From contig CAVUUF010000020.1 in the NCBI GenBank assembly GCA_963744575.1, positions 3,091 to 67,090 of the forward strand: a stretch of DNA of 64,000 nucleotides. Reading direction: 5' to 3'. This DNA comes from Palsa-504 sp963744575. Its GTDB lineage: Bacteria; Actinomycetota; Actinomycetes; Streptosporangiales; Streptosporangiaceae. This document shows, one piece after another, positions 17,598 through 26,726 of the stretch. Below the pieces are notes generated by a model. It saw only the letters and a program-made list of their open reading frames with translations. It had not been told where the DNA came from and made no database searches. Position 1 is the stretch's first letter, and every line of letters starts with the position of its first letter. The position numbers were made by a program, and so were the translations under genes.

Positions 17598-18845
17598 TCA
17601 GGCCTCATCGAAAATCGTGCTGGAACTCTGGGAGCTCTCAGCGACGAGGCGTCCGGACGCCACCACGTAGCGCGGCGGCGCGTGCCGTGCCACCGCCTCA
17701 CGAACCGTCGACCCGTCCAGCACCACCAGGTCAGCCGGGGCGCCGACGGTCAGGCCGTGTCCGTCGATACCCAAGACACGAGCGGCGGTCGTCGTCACCG
17801 CATCCAGCAACAGGTCCAGTCGCGACCCGACGGTGGCGTTGAGCAGATGGGCGGCGAGGAACACCACCTCGAGCATGTTCTGCCGCCCGAACGGGTAATA
17901 GGCGTCCTCGCAGTCGTCCTGCCCCAGCGCCACCGACACCCCGTCGGCGAGCAGGTCGAACACCGGCAGGTGCAGCGCCCCGGTATGCGGATCGCTGACG
18001 AACCCCAACCCGGCTTGACGTGCAAGGCGAGCCAGCCGGAGCCGAGACGGCGCGGCGTACTGGCTGATCGCTCGGGCGTGATTGGCGACACCGCGCCCGT
18101 GTAGCCCCAGCCGGATCATCTCGACCGCGAGCATCTCGGTGGTGTGCAGTGCGGGGTCGGCGGCATCGTCGACGAGCATCGCAACGCGCTTACCGGTCCG
18201 CGCGGCGAGTTCGCACATCCGTCGCACGTGCTCGTACGCATCGGCATCGGTGTACTCAATCCAGGGAATGCCCCCGACCACGTCGGCACCGAGCTCGACG
18301 GCCTCGCAGACGACCTCCTCCGCGCCGGGATCCCGCAGCAACCCGTCCTGCGGAAACGCGACGACTTGCAGGTCCACGACACCGCGGAACTCCTCGCGCA
18401 GCCGCAGCAACGGGGTGATGCCGCGTAGCTCAGCGCGGGGGTCGACGTCGGCGAACGCGAGGACATGTCGCAGGCCGTGCCGCAGCCCGGACAGCAAGCA
18501 CCGCCGGGCCTTTGCCTCGATCGTCGCTTCGTCATAGTCCTGCTTGACCCGGGCGGCGAGTTCGATGGAGGCCATCGCCGCACCCATCTGGCCGCTCGTG
18601 TACGCCGTCACCGCAGCATCGCCGATCACGTCGAGTGTGTAGACCTTGTCCAGATGCATGTGCGCGTTGACGAATGACGGTGTGACGAGCGCGCCGCTGG
18701 CGTCAAGCGACGCCGCGGCCCCGAGTGCGGTGGCCGAGATCTCCGCGATGCGGCCGTCGGATATACCTATCCAGCGCGGTCCGTCGAGGTCGCGCAACGT
18801 CGCGTTACCGATCACCAGTTCGAATGGCTCGGTCGCTGCTGTCAT
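17598..18845 (-). CDS. Amidohydrolase, cytosine deaminase / AtzC-like
   Basis: 415 residues from the ATG at 18845. The metal-binding HMH is at residues 62-64 in NAHMHLDKVYTL. Later elements of the cytosine-deaminase branch are NHARAISQY and LGQDDCEDAYYPFGRQNMLEV, where the Asp after GQD is the usual metal ligand; the end has GAPADLVVLDGSTV. The segment normally carrying a HxDE..D motif reads AMLVDDAADPALHTTE, so one canonical His seems replaced; activity or metal mode may differ. The family deaminates cytosine, isocytosine, creatinine or triazine intermediates. Placed beside the transcarbamylase set, a deamination step before ring opening is a reasonable inference. Upstream 18846-19100 on the same strand would hold its promoter. 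Confidence 0.75.
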   Translation of the reverse strand: MTAATEPFELVIGNATLRDLDGPRWIGISDGRIAEISATALGAAASLDASGALVTPSFVNAHMHLDKVYTLDVIGDAAVTAYTSGQMGAAMASIELAARVKQDYDEATIEAKARRCLLSGLRHGLRHVLAFADVDPRAELRGITPLLRLREEFRGVVDLQVVAFPQDGLLRDPGAEEVVCEAVELGADVVGGIPWIEYTDADAYEHVRRMCELAARTGKRVAMLVDDAADPALHTTEMLAVEMIRLGLHGRGVANHARAISQYAAPSRLRLARLARQAGLGFVSDPHTGALHLPVFDLLADGVSVALGQDDCEDAYYPFGRQNMLEVVFLAAHLLNATVGSRLDLLLDAVTTTAARVLGIDGHGLTVGAPADLVVLDGSTVREAVARHAPPRYVVASGRLVAESSQSSSTIFDEA

Positions 18846-19136
18846 GGCCGAGATTATAGGGGACGGGCCACGAGCTGCACGGTGATTGAGCGGCGATGCC
18901 CGGCACCGATCAGGTACTCGTCGCCTGGTCTCGCCCCGAGGGGTGTCCCACGCGCAACGCGTGCTGTCTACCAACGAGTGGTTGGCGACCTCGGCCGGGC
19001 GTATCTGCCACGTGATCGCGCCAGCAACCGCGTTCCAGTCGTGGATCCTTCGCCGGACATGCGGTCGGGCCGGGCGGACTTGTTCGGCGATTAGCCGATC
19101 GCGCGACGGGTAGCGCGCTCGGCAGCGTTTCCATTC

Positions 19137-19566
19137 GCGGCGCGCGCGTGCTCGGGATCGCCGGTGCCCACAATGCCGGCTGGCTGGCCGGACTGGGGGG
19201 TCCAGGCGGTGGCATACGGCGACGGCCTCGGTGAGCGACCGCGTGCCGCCGCGCCTGATGGGATCGATACGCTGCTTGACTGCTATGGCGGCGACTACGT
19301 CCAGCTCGCGACCGAGCTTGGCGTCGCGCCCGAACGGATCGTGACGATCATCGACTTTCAGACTGCCGAGGAGCACGCCGCCAAGATCGTGTTCGGTCAC
19401 GCGGTCGCCCCCCGAGATGCTCTCCGAGCTAGCCGAGATGATCGACGCCGGTCAGTTGACCATCCCGATTGCCGCAACCTACCCGCTCGATCAGGCCCAG
19501 CAAGCCTACGCGCGCCTCGCCGAGCGCCACACCCGCGGCAAGATCGTCCTCCAGATCAGCGAGTGA
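19137..19566 (+). pseudogene. Zinc-type alcohol dehydrogenase / quinone reductase, C-terminal remnant
   Basis: Segments in different frames match the NADP-binding and C-terminal half of MDR oxidoreductases: RGARVLGIAGAHNAGWL (from 19137), then VAYGDGLGERPRAAAPDGID, CYGGDYVQLATELGVAPERI (about 19211-19400), then after a shift near 19410 PEMLSELAEMIDAGQLTIPI and AERHTRGKIVLQISE with a stop at 19564-19566. The first half of the gene is missing and at least two shifts are present, so it is not functional. Confidence 0.65.
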
Positions 19567-20281
19567 TGCCAGTGAGGGCCGAGCCCGACCTCTACCGAGA
19601 ATCACTCGCCACGGGCTTCCGCGGGTGTCGGGGTAGTCCGGGTGGGCAGTCTATCTGCGTAGTTGGCCAGATGCCTGCAATGGGCGGCTGGATCATCGTG
19701 GGAGGGACCAGTATCAGGCAGGGATCCGGCGCCGCCGACGGCAGCCGCGCGAGGCCCCCTGGGCGTGGCTGACGCGGCCCAGGACAGGCTGTGTACGGCA
19801 TGGGCTGACAGCCGCCGCTTGCAGCGGGTTTCATCTCTCCCACGAGCCCTGCAGCCGCGCGGCTGCCGTATGTTGGCGCTCGAGCGCGGAATAGGGGTGA
19901 GGCGCTGATGAGAACTGTTGTGTTCAAGGCGACCCGTGATGTGGCTGTGGCGCGCCTCCCACTTCCCGGACTGCGGAACGGCCTCAGGCCCGGGCGACCG
20001 CGCTGCAGACGGCACCTGGCCTGGGGGCATAATACCTTGGTGAGGTTGCGGACTGGAGCGAGCACACCGCGGCCGCCTGTGCGGCTGCCAGCGCCGTTTC
20101 TCGGTCTAGGCGCCGAACGGCTGGCCTACATGCGGCAGCTGGTACCGGACCAGGTCACTGTTCCGGGGCCGCCGCGGTCCTTTGAATCCGCGGCACTGGG
20201 TCTAGCCCACCCGACATTTTGTCGCCGTCTATGGCTGATGCGGGCTCCGCTGCGATTCGCGCGTGGCCGGGGGGCAGCCCG
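19567..20281. other. Remnant-rich intergenic region
   Basis: No intact gene is seen over 715 bp. At 19908 a second alcohol-dehydrogenase-like N-terminus begins (MRTVVFKATRDVAVARLPLP) after GAGGCGCTG, and loses similarity within about 25 codons. The remaining reading frames have no family resemblance and look like chance open frames in GC-rich DNA. Confidence 0.45.
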
Positions 20282-21961
20282 GTGAACGCGCCTGATCTGC
20301 TTGCCAGGCTGCTGGCCCCGGGCACGTTCCGGTCGTGGGACACCGACGCAGTCGACGTGCGGCCGGATCCGGTCTACGCCGCTGACCTGGCCAAAGCCCG
20401 GCGGAAGACCGGCCTAGACGAATCGGTGATCACCGGGGAGGGGCTGCTCGGCGGCCGTCGTGTGGCGGTGGCGGCCTGCGAGTTCGGTTTCCTCGGCGGG
20501 TCGATCGGCGTGGCTGCCGGAGAGCGGCTGGCACGAGCCGTCGAACGGGCCACCGCCGAGCGCCTGCCGATGATTTCCCTGCCTGCCTCCGGCGGCACCC
20601 GCATGCAAGAAGGCACCCTCGCGTTCCTGCAGATGGTGAAGATCACCGCGGCGGTCGCCGCGCACAAGTCCGCTCATCTTCCCTACCTCGTCTACCTGCG
20701 GCATCCCACCACCGGCGGGGTCTTCGCCTCCTGGGGGTCCCTCGGCCATCTCACCCTGGCCGAACCGGAGGCGCTCATCGGCTTCCTCGGCCCGCGGGTC
20801 TATCAGGCCCTGTCCGGCTCACAATTCCCTGAAGGCATCCAGAGCGCGGAGAACCTGCACGCCCACGGGCTGATCGACGCCGTCGTCGCGCCAGGCGAGC
20901 TCGCCGCCTCTCTGAACCGCGTGCTCACTGCGATCACTGCCCAGCCACGCCGAGCGTTCCGGCCAGACCCCGCCAAGATCGCGGCCGAACCGGCGTGGGA
21001 GTCGGTACTGCACACCCGCCGGGCCGACCGGCCAGGCGCCGCCGATCTGATCCGCCTCGCCGCCACCGACGTCGTGTCGCTGCAGCGGGCAGGACTGATC
21101 CTGGCCCTGGCCCGCATCGGCGGCTACCCGTGCGTGCTCCTCGCCCAAGACCGCCAGGGACCACCGCCCGGCCCCGCCGCACTGCGCCTGGCCAGACGCG
21201 GCGCCCGCCTCGCCGCCGGGCTACGGCTGCCGCTCGTCTCCGTGATCGACACTCCGGGCGCCGAGCTGTCTGCTCAGACCGAGCAAGACGGCCTGGCCGC
21301 AGAGATCGCCCACTGCCTGGCCGACCTCACGACCCTCCCGGTCCCTACCGTCTCGCTCCTGCTCGGGCAGGGAGCCGGCGGCGCGGCACTGGCCCTGCTG
21401 CCCGCTGACCGCGTCCTCGCCGCCCAGCATGCCTGGCTCGCCCCGCTGGCGCCGGAGGGAGCTAGCGCCATCGTCTACCGCGACACCGGGCACGCCCCCG
21501 AACTCGCCGAGCGCCAGGGCATCCGGTCCGCCGACCTCGCCACCAACGGCATCGTCGACTACGTGATCGCGGAGACGCCCGCGGACACCGACCGGTTCTG
21601 CCGCGACCTCGGGCACGTGCTGCACTGGATGGTCGAAGACCTAGTGAAGCAGGACGACGACACACGGCTGGCAGCGCGCCTGCACCGCTACCGCCACCTC
21701 GGGATGCCACCCCATCGGCTGTTACCTACGCTGCCATACCCTGGCGGCGGGACAGCCCTCCGCATTCCGGGCACGCCGAAGGCTCAAACTGCTAGGCACT
21801 TCGCCTTCCGTGCAGGATCCTTCGCCCGGCAGATGGCCGCAGGGCTAGCGCGCAGTCCTGAAGCAGACCGGCCTCTCACGTTCGTCTCACAGACTGTCCG
21901 GACGGGGCTGGATTCCGGCGCACCCGTTGGACATGTGCGAGACCCTGACGTGCAGGAATAG
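20282..21961 (+). CDS. Acyl-CoA carboxyltransferase, fused beta/alpha halves
   Basis: About 559 residues from GTG 20282; an ATG at 20231 and a TTG at 20219 are in-frame alternatives. The N-half matches the AccD-like crotonase-fold domain (SVITGEGLLGGRRVAVA, EFGFLGGSIGVAAGERL, LPASGGTRMQEGT). The C-half matches the AccA-like domain (PLVSVIDTPGAELSAQTEQDG, LLGQGAGGAALALLPADRVLAA). Such single-chain carboxyltransferases transfer carboxyl from biotin to acetyl- or propionyl-CoA. No biotin carboxylase or carrier gene is in view. After RHLGMPPHRL (about 21720) the remaining ~80 residues do not look like the family, as if the natural stop was lost near the integration site that begins 33 bp after this gene. 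Confidence 0.75.
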   Translation: MNAPDLLARLLAPGTFRSWDTDAVDVRPDPVYAADLAKARRKTGLDESVITGEGLLGGRRVAVAACEFGFLGGSIGVAAGERLARAVERATAERLPMISLPASGGTRMQEGTLAFLQMVKITAAVAAHKSAHLPYLVYLRHPTTGGVFASWGSLGHLTLAEPEALIGFLGPRVYQALSGSQFPEGIQSAENLHAHGLIDAVVAPGELAASLNRVLTAITAQPRRAFRPDPAKIAAEPAWESVLHTRRADRPGAADLIRLAATDVVSLQRAGLILALARIGGYPCVLLAQDRQGPPPGPAALRLARRGARLAAGLRLPLVSVIDTPGAELSAQTEQDGLAAEIAHCLADLTTLPVPTVSLLLGQGAGGAALALLPADRVLAAQHAWLAPLAPEGASAIVYRDTGHAPELAERQGIRSADLATNGIVDYVIAETPADTDRFCRDLGHVLHWMVEDLVKQDDDTRLAARLHRYRHLGMPPHRLLPTLPYPGGGTALRIPGTPKAQTARHFAFRAGSFARQMAAGLARSPEADRPLTFVSQTVRTGLDSGAPVGHVRDPDVQE

Positions 21962-21993
21962 CACGGGGAAGCACTCAGCGGACGGGTCCGCTT

Positions 21994-22039
21994 GATTCCC
22001 AAGCTGATAGTGCGGGTTCGATTCCCGTCACCCGCTCCA
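21994..22039 (+). repeat. Left attachment core (3' half of tRNA-Gly CCC)
   Basis: Runs from the anticodon loop TTCCCAA through the T arm GCGGGTTCGATTCCCGT to the acceptor end CACCCGCTCCA. The 5' half of the tRNA is not present upstream, and GA instead of GC before the loop breaks the anticodon stem. The 45-base copy at 31862 is identical apart from one missing G. The integrase coding strand runs antisense through it. Confidence 0.85.
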
Positions 22040-22118
22040 CGACAAAGATGCAGGTCAGGCCCCTCAGGCCTCTCATGCCCCAACCAGGCCTGGCTGCCGC
22101 GGAACCGTAGTTGACCTT

Positions 22119-22144
22119 CCGTGCCATTTGCGTGCCATTGACCC
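22119..22144 (+). repeat. Candidate integrase arm-type site, left
   Basis: Two GTGCCATT units 11 bp apart (22121 and 22132), flanked by CC and ACCC, 79 bp inside the left core. A copy differing at two positions lies 80 bp inside the right core in the same orientation. This symmetry suggests arm sites of attP. It also lies within the integrase coding region (WHANGT codons). Confidence 0.55.
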
Positions 22145-23305
22145 AGCGGTCCGGCCACGCCGTCATCGCCCTTGGTCCGCTCGGCCTGGACATGGAAGTC
22201 GATCGCATCCGTGATCCGCTTGTCAGCCCCTCGCGCCTCGTGCTGGTAGATCAGCGCGGCGCGCTCGCTATCGTGACCCATCCGGGCCATCAGGTCCTTG
22301 AGCCCCGCGCCGCTGGCTGCCGCCAAGTGGTTACCAGCATGCCTCAGGTCGTGGAAGTGCAGGCCCTCCATCCCGATCGCCCGCACGGCATGCGGCCAGC
22401 CGGACATCTTGTTGAAGTTGCCGCGCCGCAGCGGGCCACCCAGCTGGCCAGGGAAGACCAGCGCGCCCGGCTCATCTTTGACGAAGGCTGCCAGGTGCTC
22501 ACACAGCGCCGGAATGATCACGTCGGGGATACCGACGATGCGCCGACCGGCCCTGGACTTGGGCGGTCCCAGCACCATCTCCCCGGTCGAGCGCTCCACG
22601 AAGGCGACCCGGACTCGCACGCTGCCCGCCCGGAGGTCCAGGTCACATCGCCTCAGTGCCGTGGCCTCGCCCCAGCGCAGGCTGGCGAACGTGGCCAGCA
22701 GGACAAGCGCGCGATACCTCCGGTCATACACGAAGTCGGCCCGGCCATCGGCCATCATCTCCCACAGCGCCCGCTCGGCATCGGCCCTGCTCCTGTACAC
22801 CTCGGGGCAGGCGCGCCGCTCACCGTTCCGGGCAAACCGGACCCGGTAACCTCCATCGGGCAGCTTGCGGATGTTCCCCACTGGGCGACGGCCCACCTGC
22901 TCGGCCAGCTTAAAGACTTGCGCGGCAGTCAATACCGGGCGCTCGGGAGCCTGCTCATCCCCTGCGCCCCGGACACGGCACGGTTACGAGGCAGAATCTT
23001 GTCTTCCTCGGCGGCCGTCATCAGGACCGCCCGCAGAAACCGGTACGCCTTGGCCGCCGTCGAAACCGAGACGCCCTGGCTGAGCAAGGTTGCGCGCCAC
23101 TCGCGGATCATCGGCGTTGACAGCTTGCCGACCGGAACCCCGCCCAGATACGGATCAACGTGTTTCCTGAGCAGCCACCGGTAATTGTCCGCCGAGCGCG
23201 GGCGCAGCCCCGGGCGCTCAGCGAGCCAGGCCCCGGCGTAATCCGAAAGCTTGATCCTGCCGCGGTCGGGGTCCGTCCACTCACCCCCCCTCAGCTGCGC
23301 TTCGG

Positions 23306-23698
23306 TCAGGACGAGCGCCCTATCGGCGTCGCCCTTGCGCTCGTATGTCTCCGGACCCGTCCGCATCCGGCCATCCAGTCCCGGAAAGCGGATCTGGTAC
23401 CGGCCAGAAGGCAGCCGACGGACGTTGCCGAAACGGCGGTGCCCACCTTTGTTGGCCATAACGCGACTCCTTTCACGCGCGGCCGGATGGCCGCAGCCGC
23501 TAGCGGCTCGACACGCCCGGCCTGGACGAAATCGGCCAGCGCGGACTCGGGGATGCGAACGTGACGACCGACACGGACGAACTGGATGCGCCTCTCCGCG
23601 ATCAGGCGGCGCGGGAACCGCTCGCTCGTGTCCAGCAGCTCCGCAACCTGCCCGACAGTCAGCAGCCGCTCCACCAGCTGACGCGACCTGACCGCCAT
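23306..23698 (-). CDS. Helix-turn-helix excisionase-like protein
   Basis: The ATG at 23698 overlaps the Rep stop (TGATG). Residues ~12-60 form a MerR/excisionase-type helix-turn-helix: LLTVGQVAELLDTSERFPRRLIAERRIQFVRVGRHVRIPESALADFV. Such proteins direct excision of tyrosine-recombinase elements and normally end just before the integrase start. Here the frame continues about 150 bases into the integrase gene, so its last ~50 residues are probably a read-on tail after loss of the native stop. The AAAGGAG preceding the integrase ATG lies within it. Confidence 0.65.
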   Translation of the reverse strand: MAVRSRQLVERLLTVGQVAELLDTSERFPRRLIAERRIQFVRVGRHVRIPESALADFVQAGRVEPLAAAAIRPRVKGVALWPTKVGTAVSATSVGCLLAGTRSAFRDWMAGCGRVRRHTSARATPIGRSS

Positions 23699-25320
23699 CA
23701 CGCCGCCCTCCTGGTTGCCGAAACACCGGATTCAGCCCGGATACCGGCTCGTCGTCTTGCCTCGTTGAGCGCGGCTTGCCATCGAGTGCGGTCGGCGACG
23801 ACGTGCAGCATCCGCCGCTCGTGGTCCAGGTGGTCCGGGTCACCCGGCGCGACCAGCTCCCAGGAGTACCGAGCCGGGTCAGTTGCCGAAACACCGAGCA
23901 CCGACAAGAGCCAGTGCTGGCGATCGGCCCGGTGATCGGCCAGCGTCTTACCCGACCACTTACGCGATACGAGCACCCGGCGCCCGGCGTAGCCGAGGTG
24001 ATCGGCGTCGTGCGCCTTGCCCTTGCAGCAGCCGGGCACCAGGCCGGGCCGGGCGTTCTTCGGCTGGATGCCATAGCGGAGCCAGTTCGCGCAGGTCGGC
24101 GAGCACGGCTGGAACCACAGCGCCTCCGCCAGCCCGGCGACGTGCGTCCGCTGGGCATCTGTCTCGGCCTGGTGACAGTCGCCGACCTGCTTCGTCAGGT
24201 ACTTGGTCAGGTAGCCGATGCACCGGTTAGCGTCCTTGGATCCGGCAAGCACGCCCTGGGCGTCGAACCGGACCCCGAACCGCGCCACGTGCCACGGCTC
24301 ATCCTCATCGGTGATGGCATCCAGGGCCTGGTCCCAGGTTGGCAGCACTTCCCCGGTGGCCGGGTCCAGGTAGGCACCGGCCGCTTCGTCCCAGACCGGC
24401 AGCTGGTCCCCGTCGTATCTGATCTCGGTGGTGTCGGGCCACCAGACCTGATGGTAGGTCGCGGCCAGGACCCGGCGGATCTCGGCGCGGGCGACGGTGC
24501 CGCGCATGGCGATGTGGACGTGCGGGGCGAGGCGCTTCTAGGGTTCGATGGCGGCGAAGTACTGCAGGTCGTAGCCGAGGTAGCGGCGCAGGTTCTGGAT
24601 GAACCGGTCGAACAGCGCGGCGAAGGCCAGAGCGTCCCGGGCCGCCCGGTCATAATCGTAGGCGCCCAGGTCGACCGGGGTGCCGTCTTCGCGGACCGGC
24701 CCGTAGGAGGGGCAGGTGAGGGTGAGGAACAGGGAGGGGCGGAAGGTCTTGCCGTCCGGCGCGGTGTAGGTCTTCCCGACCGTGCGCGAGGAGACCTTGC
24801 GGCGGGGCAGGTCGGGGGTGTCCTGACGGCGGCGGGTGGAGCGGTGCCGCCGGGCGGGCCGAGCCGGGGCCGCCTTGCCGCGGACGCCCGCCGCGTTGAT
24901 CTCCTCGTCCAGCTCGCCGATGAGCTCGTCCAGGTCGGCCGTGTCGGTCCCGGTGGCGGCGGCCTGGTCGCGGAGCTGCTGCGCTTCGGCGCGTTTCTCG
25001 ATCCACCACTTCTGCTCCTCGGTGGCCGGGTCCGGTTCGATGGCCGGTTCGCCCTCGAGATGCCAGCCCTCCCGGCACTGCGCCGCCCGCAGCGTCTTGG
25101 CCCGCTCCGCGCAGGACGGGCAGAGCGACGCGAGGGTGTGCCCGCACGGGACGAGCACCGTTTCTGTTTCTCCGGTGTCGAGGTTGGTGCGGCGCAGCTG
25201 GATCGGCCGGATGCAGGCGCCGTGCTCGACGGCCAGGTCCTTGACCACTTCCCGGGCCAGCGGCATGGCCATCCGCTGCGCCCGCGTCGTCTTGCCCGTG
25301 GCGGTGGTCGTGTCGGTCAC
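23698..25320 (-). pseudogene. RepSA-like replication initiator with internal amber codon
   Basis: 541 codons in one frame from GTG 25320 to the stop at 23698, interrupted by TAG at 24538-24540. The context is FAAIEP-stop-KRLAPHVHIA, where related proteins have a Gln (CAG to TAG is one change). Upstream are CGHTLASLCPSCAERAK zinc-finger cysteines and FLTLTCPSYGPV. Downstream are the HVHIAMRGT histidines of the HUH-type nicking domain, CIGYLTKYLTKQ with the Tyr-containing motif, and CSPTCANWLRYG. RepSA proteins start rolling-circle replication of pSAM2-like elements. The amber codon falls just before the HxH motif, so the truncated product lacks nicking chemistry. Confidence 0.8.
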
Positions 25321-25501
25321 TGGCCACCTCCACCCAGATGACCGGCATCACGATCATCTGGGTCGTTGCGGGTCCAGGTGTCGGACCAGCCGCACAGGTG
25401 GCACTCAATCGCGGCGGCGTCGTGCCGTCATCGAGCAGGATCAGGCCGGTGGCGCAGACCGGGCACGGCTCATCGGTCCGCCAGGCGGTCACCTTGGTCA
25501 T
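25317..25501 (-). pseudogene. Small zinc-ribbon protein, frameshifted
   Basis: The ATG at 25501 overlaps the translocase stop (ATGA). The first part reads MTKVTAWRTDEPCPVCATGL. After a one-base shift near 25420 the frame gives IECHLCGWSDTWTRNDPDDR and GHLGGGGQ with a stop overlapping the Rep start (GTGA). CxxC...CxxC is a zinc ribbon of about 60 residues typical of this position between translocase and Rep genes. The tight overlaps on both sides support that it was a real gene. Confidence 0.6.
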
Positions 25502-26646
25502 GCCGCCTCCCACTCGGCCAGCTCGGGCACGCACTGGTCGGCCATGGCCCGGATGTCGGCGTCGATGACCCATCCGGCGCGGACCCGCACCGGGTCGGGG
25601 TCGGCTTCAAGGCGGACGAACGCCACCCCGGCACCGGTAGCCGGGTCAGAAGAGATCAGCTCGCAGGCGGCGCCGCGGTCGCGGGCACCATCGCCAAGCA
25701 CCATGTCGGTCTGCTCGGGTTCGTCCAGCCGCATGGCGATCCGGTCAGGGAACAAGTTCCGGATGGCCAGCACGTCCTTGCGCGGGTCCTGCAGCGCGGC
25801 CACCACGGCATAGCCGACCGCCCGGCCCTGGGTAGTCAGCGTGGCCAGTGCGGCCATGATCCGTTCCCTGAACTTGCGGTCCGGCTGGTAGGCGGTCAAG
25901 AACGCGACCTCATCCACCAACACCACCGCGAACGGGTACTCAAACGACAGCATGTAGTCGCGCTGGTGTCCGGCGAATCGGCCCGCCCTGGTCTGCATGT
26001 CGGCGACCGCGCTCTCCAACATGGCGGCGATCGAGGCAGGGTCGGCGGCATACGCGCCGTGGGTCTCGAAGATGATCCGGCCGTAGGCCAGCTCCATCAG
26101 CTTGGGGTCGGCGGCCAGGACGCGGGCCAGGCCGGCCTGCATCAGCGGGAACAGGGCCCGGACCAGCCCCCACAGCAGGGAGGCCTTCCCCGCGCCGGTG
26201 GCCCCGGCGACCAGGACATGCGTGCCGTGCAGGCCCACGCACCAGGGCTGGCCGTCCTCGCGGCGGCCGACCGGCAGCGCGGTCAGGTCGGGGCGGGCGG
26301 GGATGGGCAGGGGGGGACGACCTGGGCCAGGGCGTCGCGGCGGACGAACTCCAGCACCACCCGCCCGGACCTCGCTGACCGGACCCGGCAGCCCAGCGCG
26401 CCGAAGCCGTGCGCGAGGTTGTCCGCGCAATTCGCGAGGTCGGCGGCGGACTGGCCGGAGACCAGCCGGACCATGCACCCGGTCGGTGTAGCGGGTGGCG
26501 GTGACCTTACCGAGCACCGGCAGGACAACCTGGCCCCGGTACCAGGGCGCGGCCCCGGCGACCGTCAGGACCCCGGCCCAGCGGCGCCGGTACCGCCAGC
26601 CCCGCCACGTCCCGCGGGCCGGTGTAGTGATCCACCGGGCGAACAA
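25498..26646 (-). pseudogene. FtsK/SpoIIIE-type DNA translocase (TraB-like), with two frame shifts
   Basis: The C-terminal part is a clear FtsK-like ATPase: Walker A VAGATGAGKASLLWG and Walker B FAVVLVDEVAFL, then LTTQGRAVGYAVVAALQDPRKDV. Such proteins transfer actinomycete elements as double-stranded DNA. Upstream, the conserved stretch VRLVSGQSAADLANCADNL and LEFVRRDALAQVVPP lies in another frame (about 26470-26310), so two opposite shifts have occurred; the second is at a seven-G run near 26310-26317. The N-terminus (RGWRYRRRWAGVLTVAG) lacks the expected upstream membrane part, cut off near 26646-26760. Confidence 0.75.
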
Positions 26647-26726
26647 GGCGGCGCCTGCGGCGCCGCTGGCCCGGCGTCAGCGCCCGGGCTCTGCCTTGGG
26701 AGGCCCGCCCGGGCGCACGCCGGGCC

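Larger units (their letters stand above)
21784..23459 (-). pseudogene. int: Tyrosine recombinase (integrase), frameshifted
   Basis: The ATG at 23459 opens an N-terminal AP2-like arm-binding domain (FGNVRRLPSGRYQIRF) and a SAM-like core-binding domain (KLSDYAGAWLAERPGLRPRS), but the frame ends at 22929. One missing base near 22982 explains this: restored, the text reads NPCRVRGAGDEQAPERPVLTAAQ and joins the second part. The catalytic half has ASLRWGEATAL (Arg), HDLRHAGNHLA (His-x-x-Arg), GHDSERAALIYQH (His and Tyr). A second AP2-like repeat (VGNIRKLPDGGYRVRF) sits inside, between LTAAQVFKLAEQVGRRP and the Arg motif. The frame runs on through the attachment core (GDGNRTRT, antisense tRNA) to 21784 in flanking chromosomal DNA, so the last ~75 codons are junction-derived. 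Confidence 0.85.

Noticed and set aside
11481..21961. A polyketide or fatty-acid biosynthetic cluster suggested by the KAS III and carboxyltransferase sequences
   Set aside because: The KAS III gene is broken, and no carrier protein, ketoreductase or biotin carboxylase is nearby.
22000..22039. A functional tRNA-Gly gene at the attachment sites
   Set aside because: Only the anticodon loop and 3' half are present; the D arm and 5' acceptor strand are missing at both copies.
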